NCBI GenBank assembly: GCA_011390385.1
Contig: JAABSN010000144.1
Coordinates: forward strand, 1-8,596
Source of the DNA: Thioalkalivibrio nitratireducens
GTDB lineage: Bacteria > Pseudomonadota > Gammaproteobacteria > Ectothiorhodospirales > Ectothiorhodospiraceae
Length of the DNA: 8,596 nt
Reading direction: 5' to 3'
The position numbers were made by a program, and so were the translations under genes. The notes beneath the pieces were generated by a model. The model worked only from the letters and a program-made list of their open reading frames with translations, was not told where the DNA came from and did not search any database. Below, piece after piece: positions 1 through 5,536 of the stretch; positions within the stretch are counted from its first letter, which is position 1; each line of letters opens with the position of its first letter.

Positions 1-7
1 GTCCCCC

Positions 8-113
8 GTAGGGTGCCGTGAGGCGAAGCCGAACCGCACCGATACGACGCTGGTTTGACCCCCGGCTTCCGGGCCGCGAGCGGTGCAATTCGCTGCGCTC
101 ATTGGCACCCTAC
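8..113. repeat. BIME-like unit 1: two inverted REP-type palindromes
   Basis: The left palindrome (8-40) starts with GTAG and folds as GGTGC...GCACC around a GAA loop. The right palindrome (82-113) is in the opposite orientation and ends GGCACC-CTAC. The spacer 41-81 contains a perfect small hairpin, CCCGG-ctt-CCGGG. A GTAG tetranucleotide at the foot of an imperfect hairpin is the known signature of REP elements recognised by RAYT transposases, and inverted REP pairs are called BIMEs. The unit has the same length (106 nt) and nearly the same sequence as the one at 1080-1185. It lies downstream of tatD, so it would be transcribed at the 3' end of that mRNA. Assignment to the REP class is inference from architecture. 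Confidence 0.85.
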
Positions 114-132
114 GCGGGCCTGTCATGTTCCC

Positions 133-184
133 GTAGGGTGCCGTGAGGCGAAGCCGAACCGCACCGATACGACTGGCACCCTAC
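133..184. repeat. BIME-like unit 2, internally deleted
   Basis: A full left palindrome (133-165, headed by GTAG) is followed by only the first bases of the spacer (gatacgac) and then directly by the terminal GGCACCCTAC (175-184) of the right palindrome. Compared with the 106-nt unit at 8-113, about 54 nt are missing, including most of the spacer and nearly the whole right hairpin. The 19-nt link to the preceding unit (114-132) closely resembles the link between the units at 4012 and 4032, so tandem copies share a joining sequence. Confidence 0.8.
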
Positions 185-232
185 GCCTGCACCTTTCATG
201 TTTGGGGGTGGCAGCAGGCATGGCCATGACCG

Positions 233-1033
233 TTAGCCTTGGCTCGGCAGGTTGTAAAAGCCCTGGGCGTTGCGGGTGGTCTGGGCGGCGAGCCGTTCCG
301 GCTCGACGCCGCGCAGGCGCGCGACGTGTTCGCCGATGTGCGGCAGGAACGACGGCTCGTTGCGGCGTCCGTGCGGCAGGCCCTTGGGCAGGGTGCGCGG
401 GAGGAGGTAGGGCGCGTCGGTCTCCAGTAGCAGCCGCTCTTCGGGAATTCGCGGCACCAGTTTCTGCAGTTCTTCGCCCCGGCGTTCGTCGCAGACCCAG
501 CCGGTCACACCGATGTGGCAGTCCATTTCGAGATAGCGGTCGAGTGCGGCGGCGTTGCTGGTGAAACAGTGCACCACGGCAGCGGGCAGGCGGTCACGGT
601 ATCGTGCCAGGATGTCGCCAAAGTCGTGGCTCGCCTCGCGTTCGTGCAGAAAGACCGGCTTTTGGAGATCGGCGGCGAGTTCGAGCTGGGCCTCGAAGGC
701 GAGGCGCTGGGCCGCCGGGGTCGAATGGTTGCGGTAGTAGTCGAGACCCATCTCGCCCATCGCGGAGACCAGCGGATGCCGGGCTTCATCGGCGAAGATA
801 TACGCTGTCTGGTCGCGCCACTGGCTGGCGTGGTGCGGGTGGACGCCAAGCGTTGCCCGGAGCCGGTCGGGGTGGCGGTCGGCGAGTTCCAGACTGCGCC
901 GGCTTTCCTTTTCGTCCGACCCGGTGACCATCAGCCAGCGCACGCCGGCGTCGGCGGCGCGATCCATGATGGCGTCGTGTTCGCCCTTGAAGCTTTCGTG
1001 GGTCAGGTTGACGCAGATATCGATCCATTCCAT
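233..1033 (-). CDS. tatD: TatD metal-dependent 3'-5' DNase/RNase
   Basis: The 266-residue protein is collinear with E. coli TatD, a cytoplasmic TIM-barrel metallonuclease of the amidohydrolase superfamily that degrades single-stranded DNA and RNA from the 3' end. Visible signatures are the N-terminal DICVNLTHESF (5-15), which replaces the HxH of other TatD-family paralogues as in true TatD, GVHPH (63-67), GEMGLDYYRN with metal ligand E94, H130 in PVFLHERE, H155 in VVHCFT, ITGWVCDERRG-type motif VTGWVCDERRG (176-186), and ETDAPYLLPR with D206. The start is the ATG at 1033. The reading frame stays open to 1237, but that extension is translated repeat DNA, contains no TatD sequence and should not be used. 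No clear Shine-Dalgarno precedes 1033. The gene stands alone, divergent from pepN, with no tatABC nearby. TatD is not required for Tat export despite its name. Confidence 0.95.
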   Translation of the reverse strand: MEWIDICVNLTHESFKGEHDAIMDRAADAGVRWLMVTGSDEKESRRSLELADRHPDRLRATLGVHPHHASQWRDQTAYIFADEARHPLVSAMGEMGLDYYRNHSTPAAQRLAFEAQLELAADLQKPVFLHEREASHDFGDILARYRDRLPAAVVHCFTSNAAALDRYLEMDCHIGVTGWVCDERRGEELQKLVPRIPEERLLLETDAPYLLPRTLPKGLPHGRRNEPSFLPHIGEHVARLRGVEPERLAAQTTRNAQGFYNLPSQG

Positions 1034-1079
1034 GCGCGTTATGCTAACCCGGTCTGCAGCATGAGCGTGAAAGTCCCGC

Positions 1080-1185
1080 GTAGGGTGCCGTGAGGCGCAG
1101 CCGAACCGCACCGATACGACGCCGGTTTGACCCCCGGCTTCCGGGCCGCGAGCGGTGCAATTCGCTGCGCTCATTGGCACCCTAC
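1080..1185. repeat. BIME-like unit 3 between divergent tatD and pepN
   Basis: This complete 106-nt unit has a left palindrome at 1080-1112 (GTAG head, GCA loop), a spacer at 1113-1153 and a right palindrome at 1154-1185 (ending CTAC). It differs from unit 1 at only a few positions (GCA for GAA in the loop, one change in the spacer). It starts 47 nt upstream of the tatD start and ends 93 nt upstream of pepN. It therefore occupies the promoter gap of both genes rather than the usual 3' position of REP sequences. Confidence 0.88.
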
Positions 1186-1278
1186 GGCGTTGGTGGTGTA
1201 AGCGGGGCACGCGGGTTGAACCAGATGCAGCCGGCATTGCCTATCGCAGAAGCGCGATGACGACGAGAGGGAGACCCG

Positions 1279-3918
1279 ATGAAGGACGCCGCACCGAAGA
1301 TGATCCTGTTGAACGATTATCAGGCCCCCGACTGGCGGATCGAGTCGCTGGAACTGGTTTTCGAACTCGACCCGGAGGCGACACGGGTGCTTTCACGGCT
1401 GCAGGTACGCCGCATCGACGGCGTCGCCGGAGCGCCGCTGCGATTGTACGGGGAGGGGCTCGAACGGCTTCGGCTCGAGGTGGATGGTGCCGCACCGCCT
1501 GCGGACACCGTGATCGAGGACGACGAAGGCCTGCTGTTGCACGGCCTGCCCGACGCCGGTGAAATCCTGATCGAGACGCGGATCCACCCGGAGACGAATA
1601 CCGCCCTCGAAGGGCTGTACGTGTCGGGCGGCAGTCTTTGCACCCAGTGTGAACCCGAAGGTTTCCGCCGCATCACCTATTTCCCCGATCGGCCGGACAT
1701 GCTGACCCGCTACCGCGTCCGTCTCGAGGCCGATGCCTCGCGCTACCCGGTCCTGCTTGCGAACGGCAACCGGGTCGAGTCCGGCGAATTGCCGGGAGGA
1801 CGTCATTTCGCCGTCTGGGAAGATCCGTTCCCGAAGCCCAGCTACCTGTTCGCGCTGGTCGCCGGCGATCTGGCCTGCGAGTCGTCGCGGTTCGTGACCC
1901 GTTCCGGGCGCGAGGTGGCGCTGGAAGTCTACGTCGAGCATCACAACCGCGAACGCTGCGCCCATGCGCTGGCATCGCTGGCGCGGGCGATGCGCTACGA
2001 CGAGGAGGCCTTCGGCCGCGAGTACGACCTCGATGTGTACATGATCGTCGCAGTCGACGATTTCAACATGGGCGCGATGGAAAACAAGGGCCTGAACCTG
2101 TTCAATGCCAAGTACGTGCTCGCGAGTCCGGATACCGCGACCGACAGCGATTACGTGCATATCGAGAGCATCATCGCCCACGAGTATTTCCATAACTGGT
2201 CCGGCAACCGGGTGACCTGCCGCGACTGGTTCCAGCTGTCGCTGAAGGAGGGGCTGACGGTCTTTCGTGACCAGGAATTCACCACCGACATGACGCTGTT
2301 CGGGGTCAAGCGCATCGATGACGTGCAGCGCCTGCGGGCGTTCCAGTTCCCCGAGGACGCCGGGCCGCTGGCGCACCCCGTGCGCCCGGACCGTTACGCC
2401 GAGATCAACAACTTCTACACCATGACGGTGTACGAGAAAGGCGCCGAGGTGATCCGCATGCTGCGCACGCTGATCGGCCGCGAAACCTTCCGCCGGGGGC
2501 TGGATACCTATTTCGCGCGGTTCGATGGTCAGGCGGTGACCACCGATGACTTCGTCGCGGTGATGGCCGAGGTTTCGGGCCGGAACCTGGATCGGTTCCA
2601 GCGCTGGTATGTCCAGGCCGGTACGCCGCGGGTGACCGCCCGCAGCCGTTTCGATGCCGCCTCCGGCACGCTGACGATCGACGTCGAGCAGCACACGCCA
2701 CCGACACCGGGGCAGAATGACAAGGCGCCGTTGCAGATCCCGCTGCGGATCGCACTGCTCGGACAGGCGGGGGACCGGCTGCACGCGCGTCTTGGCGATG
2801 CAGCGGCGACCAGCGAATGGGTCCTCGAACTGACCGAGGCGGCGCAGTCGTTCCGGCTCACGGGTCTGCACGAGGCCCCGGCCGCCATCTCCTGGCTGCG
2901 CGGTTTTTCCGCGCCCGTACGGCTGGACGCCGACCAGGATGCCGCCGAATTGGCCCATCTGCTGGCTTATGACGACGACGCCTTTACCCGTTGGGATGCG
3001 GCGCAGGCGCTGTTGCGCCGGGCGGTCATTGGCCGTGTCGAGGGTGCGGCAGATACCGAGCTCGAGGCGACGCTGACGACCGCAATGGCCGCGCTGCTCG
3101 ACGACGACGATGTCGAACCGGTGCTGCTCGCGGCTCTGCTCGAACTGCCGGCGCACCGCGAGTTGCTGGAATGGTTCGAAACCGCGGATCCGATCGCCGT
3201 TCACCAAGCGCGGCTGGCGGTGCAGCGAGCGGTTTTTGCTCCGCTTGACCGCGCCCTGCAACGGCGGCAGCCGGAACTGAAAATGGTCGACAACGATGCA
3301 TTCGCGGCGGCGGCGATGGGGCAGCGCCGGTTGCGGAACGAGATTCTGGCGATCGCGGTGGCGGTCGGGGCGGAGGGTGCGGTCGAAGCGGCGGTGCGCC
3401 AGTATCGCGAGGCGCGTAGCCAGACGCTGCGGATGGGCGCGCTCGGTGCATTGAACGACAGCGATCACCCGGCGCGCGCGCAACTGCTGGATGACTTCGA
3501 GCGACGCTATCACGGCGACCCGCTGGTGCTCGACAAGTGGTTTGCGCTCGAGGCGTCGAGCCAGGTCGAGGGCGGCTTCGAGCGTCTGGACCGGTTGCTG
3601 GAGCACCCGGGTTTCCGGTGGTCGAACCCGAACCGGGTGCGGGCGGTACTGGGGCCGTTCATGGCGCAGAATCACCGGCATTTCCATCAGGCGGATGGCG
3701 CCGGATATCGGCGGATCGTCGCCTGTCTGGACCGGTTGGACGCGTTGAACCCGCAGACGGCTGCGGCACTGGTGCGTCCGCTGACCCGTTGGGAACGGCT
3801 GGACCCGGAGCGTTCGCGGCAGATGCATTTGGCGCTACAGCGCCTGGGGTCGCGCGAAGGGATGTCCCGCGAATTGGCCGATGTCGTCCAGCGCGCGTTG
3901 AAACCCTCTGCATCGTGA
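1279..3918 (+). CDS. pepN: Aminopeptidase N (M1 family zinc metallopeptidase)
   Basis: The 879-residue protein is close in length to E. coli PepN (870). It is a cytoplasmic zinc aminopeptidase that removes N-terminal residues from peptides late in protein turnover. The substrate-binding GAMEN motif is at 265-269. The zinc site HEYFH is at 301-305 with the third ligand E324 in LKEGLT, and the catalytic Tyr is Y385 in TMTVYEKGAEV. Each lies four residues after its E. coli counterpart. Order: N-terminal beta domain (about 1-195), catalytic thermolysin-like domain (about 196-445), Ig-like beta domain (about 450-550), C-terminal helical domain. The start ATG has a GAGGGAG ribosome site at 1267-1273, and the N-terminus (NDYQAPDWRIESLELVFEL) aligns with PepN. 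A weak TTGAAC -35-like box at 1216 lacks a good -10. The TGA stop lies inside a decayed repeat, so the last residues may derive from an insertion. Confidence 0.97.
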   Translation: MKDAAPKMILLNDYQAPDWRIESLELVFELDPEATRVLSRLQVRRIDGVAGAPLRLYGEGLERLRLEVDGAAPPADTVIEDDEGLLLHGLPDAGEILIETRIHPETNTALEGLYVSGGSLCTQCEPEGFRRITYFPDRPDMLTRYRVRLEADASRYPVLLANGNRVESGELPGGRHFAVWEDPFPKPSYLFALVAGDLACESSRFVTRSGREVALEVYVEHHNRERCAHALASLARAMRYDEEAFGREYDLDVYMIVAVDDFNMGAMENKGLNLFNAKYVLASPDTATDSDYVHIESIIAHEYFHNWSGNRVTCRDWFQLSLKEGLTVFRDQEFTTDMTLFGVKRIDDVQRLRAFQFPEDAGPLAHPVRPDRYAEINNFYTMTVYEKGAEVIRMLRTLIGRETFRRGLDTYFARFDGQAVTTDDFVAVMAEVSGRNLDRFQRWYVQAGTPRVTARSRFDAASGTLTIDVEQHTPPTPGQNDKAPLQIPLRIALLGQAGDRLHARLGDAAATSEWVLELTEAAQSFRLTGLHEAPAAISWLRGFSAPVRLDADQDAAELAHLLAYDDDAFTRWDAAQALLRRAVIGRVEGAADTELEATLTTAMAALLDDDDVEPVLLAALLELPAHRELLEWFETADPIAVHQARLAVQRAVFAPLDRALQRRQPELKMVDNDAFAAAAMGQRRLRNEILAIAVAVGAEGAVEAAVRQYREARSQTLRMGALGALNDSDHPARAQLLDDFERRYHGDPLVLDKWFALEASSQVEGGFERLDRLLEHPGFRWSNPNRVRAVLGPFMAQNHRHFHQADGAGYRRIVACLDRLDALNPQTAAALVRPLTRWERLDPERSRQMHLALQRLGSREGMSRELADVVQRALKPSAS

Positions 3919-4012
3919 AGCAAAGCCGAACCGTACCGGTGGCGGCTGCTTGCGTTTTGGCTGTGTGCCGCGCGCTGGATGGTGCAATTCGCTGCGCTCA
4001 TTGGCACCCTAC
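3914..4012. repeat. Decayed BIME-like unit 4 overlapping the pepN 3' end
   Basis: The right palindrome (3981-4012) is intact and ends GGCACCCTAC. On its left, 3914-3938 matches the inner part of the left palindrome at about 22 of 25 positions (gtgaagcaaagccgaacc against gtgaggcgaagccgaacc), while the GTAG foot is not recognisable. The distance from the expected left foot (about 3905) to the right end is about 108 nt, as in complete units, so this is one eroded unit and not a lone REP. The spacer has diverged. The remnant contains the TGA stop codon of pepN. Confidence 0.7.
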
Positions 4013-4031
4013 GCAGGCCTGTCATTTTCCC

Positions 4032-4138
4032 GTAGGGTGCCGTGAGGCGCAGCCGAACCGCACCGAAACCACGCCGGTTCTGACCTCAGGCTTCCGGGCC
4101 TCGAGCGGTGCAATTCGCTGCACTTATTGGCACCCTAC
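4032..4138. repeat. BIME-like unit 5
   Basis: The complete unit consists of a left palindrome at 4032-4064 with GTAG head, a spacer at 4065-4106 and a right palindrome at 4107-4138 ending CTAC. The right palindrome carries two substitutions (cacttatt for cgctcatt) relative to the others, which change one stem pair to a G.T wobble. The spacer begins gaaaccacg, unlike the gatacgacg of units 1-3, and shares this with unit 6. The link to unit 4 (4013-4031) resembles the link between units 1 and 2. Confidence 0.85.
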
Positions 4139-4142
4139 GGGC

Positions 4143-4173
4143 GTACGCGTTGCGGCGCCGGCCGAACTGCACA
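4143..4173 (+). repeat. Possible remnant of a further left palindrome
   Basis: Just after unit 5, GTACGCGTTGCGGCG followed by GCCGAACTGCAC resembles a left palindrome with gaps (consensus GCCGAACCGCAC, 11 of 12 in the best block). No right partner is visible before the lipoprotein gene. This could be chance similarity in GC-rich DNA. Confidence 0.25.
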
Positions 4174-4314
4174 CAGGTTGCTGTTGTCGCTTGTGATAGA
4201 TGCCGGGCTTCGGGGCGCTTCACCGTGCGTTCAGGCAAATCGAAATATGATGGCGGCAAAACAGAGGCGATGCGCTCTCTGCGATGGGCCATTGAAACGA
4301 GACGAGGCGATGCA

Positions 4315-4770
4315 ATGAATTGGATGAAAGCAGGGGCGGTGGTTCTTCTCGCGCTGAGCCTGGGTGCGTGCGCGACAACCCAGCCGACGCAGCAGCAGAC
4401 CGGAGCCGTGGTGGGCGGTGTGCTGGGCGGTCTGCTCGGCACGCAGGTCGGCGGTGGGCGCGGCCGGACAGCGGCGATCATCGCCGGTACGCTGGCCGGT
4501 GCTGCGATCGGTGGAGCGATCGGGCGCAACATGGATGCGACCGACCAGCGGCAGGTCTACCGCACACTGGAAACCACGCCGGATCACCGGACTGTCGCCT
4601 GGAACAACCCGAATACCGGGAATACCTATCAAACGACACCGACCCGCACCTTCCAGGCCGCCGGACAGGATTGCCGCGAGTACAAGGTCCACGGCGAGAT
4701 CGACGGCAGGGCGGAAACCATTGTCGGCACTGCCTGCAGGGATTCCCAGGGCCGCTGGATCAATCAGTGA
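4315..4770 (+). CDS. Glycine-zipper lipoprotein, 17-kDa surface-antigen type
   Basis: The protein has 151 residues. A lipoprotein signal peptide (MNWMKAGAVVLLALSLGAC) has the lipobox LGAC with acylated Cys19. The +2 residue is Ala, which in Gram-negatives favours sorting to the outer membrane. Residues 30-46 carry glycines at every fourth position (30, 34, 38, 42, 46), and 58-70 repeat this (58, 62, 66, 70). This is the double GxxxG glycine zipper of the Rick_17kDa_Anti / SlyB-OsmB type. The C-terminal domain (about 76-151) has a WNNPNTGNTYQTTPTRTF motif, then CREYKV and GTACRD, with Cys120 and Cys141 able to pair in the periplasm. Such proteins are linked to envelope integrity, but the role of this one is unknown. 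The start has a GAGG ribosome site about 8 nt upstream; Met4 is an alternative. A TATGAT box at 4246-4251 lacks a convincing -35. Confidence 0.88.
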   Translation: MNWMKAGAVVLLALSLGACATTQPTQQQTGAVVGGVLGGLLGTQVGGGRGRTAAIIAGTLAGAAIGGAIGRNMDATDQRQVYRTLETTPDHRTVAWNNPNTGNTYQTTPTRTFQAAGQDCREYKVHGEIDGRAETIVGTACRDSQGRWINQ

Positions 4771-4780
4771 ATTGATCCGC

Positions 4781-4888
4781 GTAGGGTGCCGTGAGGCGCA
4801 GCCGAACCGCACCGAAACCACGCCGGGCCTGGTTCACGGGCTTTCGGGTCTTGAGCGGTGCAATTCGCTGCGCTCATTGGCACCCTAC
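4781..4888. repeat. BIME-like unit 6 between convergent genes
   Basis: This complete 108-nt unit has a left palindrome at 4781-4813, a spacer at 4814-4856 and a right palindrome at 4857-4888. It starts 10 nt after the lipoprotein stop codon and lies between the convergent lipoprotein and yjbQ genes. No T-rich intrinsic terminator is seen in this gap, so the hairpins are the only strong structure that could stabilise or end the two transcripts. That role is inferred. Its spacer is the most diverged of the complete units. Confidence 0.85.
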
Positions 4889-4947
4889 GTGTGGCAGCGT
4901 CATGGAGGCGGGTCCTGAGGCGGAACGTCGCGCTGGTGATGTGCGGA

Positions 4948-5367
4948 TCATTCGCCAAGCAGGTGCAGGATGACCCGCCGCTGGTTCGGGGCGCGACGGT
5001 GCTCGAACAGGAATACCCCCTGCCAGGTGCCCAGTGCCGGTGACGTGTCGATGACCGGGATACTGAGGTGGGTCTGGGTCAGGGCACCACGCAGATGCGC
5101 TGGCATGTCGTCCGGACCTTCCGACTGGTGCCGGTAGCCCGACGGTTTTTCCGGTGCCAACTGGTCGAAGAAATCCTCGATGTCGGCCTGGACGTCGGGG
5201 TCGGCATTTTCCTGTATCAGCAGACTGGCCGATGTGTGCTGAACGAACACTGTCAGCAGCCCGGTGCCGATACCGGTCTGGCCGACCCACGCGGTGATTT
5301 CGCGCGTGAACTCGTACAGCCCCTTGCCCTTGGTCGTAATCGTCAGGGTATGAGTGGACTGGCGCAT
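4948..5367 (-). CDS. yjbQ: YjbQ/UPF0047 family protein
   Basis: The 139-residue protein covers the whole UPF0047 family, small single-domain trimeric proteins. E. coli YjbQ has been annotated as a secondary thiamine-phosphate synthase because its activity can replace ThiE weakly; the physiological role is not settled. Conserved family blocks are FVQHTSASLLIQENADPDVQ (41-60, with H44 and D56), YRHQSEGPDDMPAHLR (78-93), LSIPV (101-105) and LGTWQGVFLFEHR (112-124). The start at 5367 is supported by a strong AGGGGG ribosome site (plus-strand CCCCCT, 5373-5378) five bases upstream. A weak minus-strand promoter is possible: GCGACA (5427-5432) and TACGAT (5405-5410) with a 16-nt spacer. The gene is divergent from ppiD and convergent with the lipoprotein gene; neither neighbour suggests thiamine metabolism. 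Confidence 0.93.
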   Translation of the reverse strand: MRQSTHTLTITTKGKGLYEFTREITAWVGQTGIGTGLLTVFVQHTSASLLIQENADPDVQADIEDFFDQLAPEKPSGYRHQSEGPDDMPAHLRGALTQTHLSIPVIDTSPALGTWQGVFLFEHRRAPNQRRVILHLLGE

Positions 5368-5536
5368 CGAATCCCCCTGGATGAATCGTTTCTCGATGTC
5401 GTGGATCGTATCCCGCCCAGCCGGGTTGTCGCCAATCCGGCGCCCCGTATCGGCGCGGGCTGTGGATATCCCTGATCCGGGGCTCTTGTTATGATGGTGA
5501 GCTTGACCTGGTTTTCAGAGAAGTGGCGGAGAGACA

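Noticed and set aside
8..184. CRISPR array suggested by repeated blocks near the left edge
   Set aside because: Repeats are inverted palindrome pairs, not direct repeats with unique spacers of constant length, and there are no cas genes.
55..564. Plus-strand open frame over the first repeat array and the tatD 3' end
   Set aside because: It consists of repeat DNA and the antisense of tatD, arginine- and glycine-rich, with no family resemblance or ribosome site.
1034..1237. N-terminal extension of tatD on the minus strand (68 extra residues)
   Set aside because: The extension is translated repeat unit 3 plus flank, and has no counterpart in TatD. The family-like N-terminus begins exactly at the ATG at 1033.
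1393..3828. Very long minus-strand open frame (811 codons) opposite pepN
   Set aside because: Long antisense frames are common in GC-rich genes. The plus strand encodes a complete PepN with all active-site residues, and the antisense product resembles nothing known.
4108..4314. Longer start for the lipoprotein within the repeat unit at 4107
   Set aside because: An upstream start would place about 69 residues of repeat-derived sequence before a complete lipoprotein signal peptide, and 4315 has a ribosome site.
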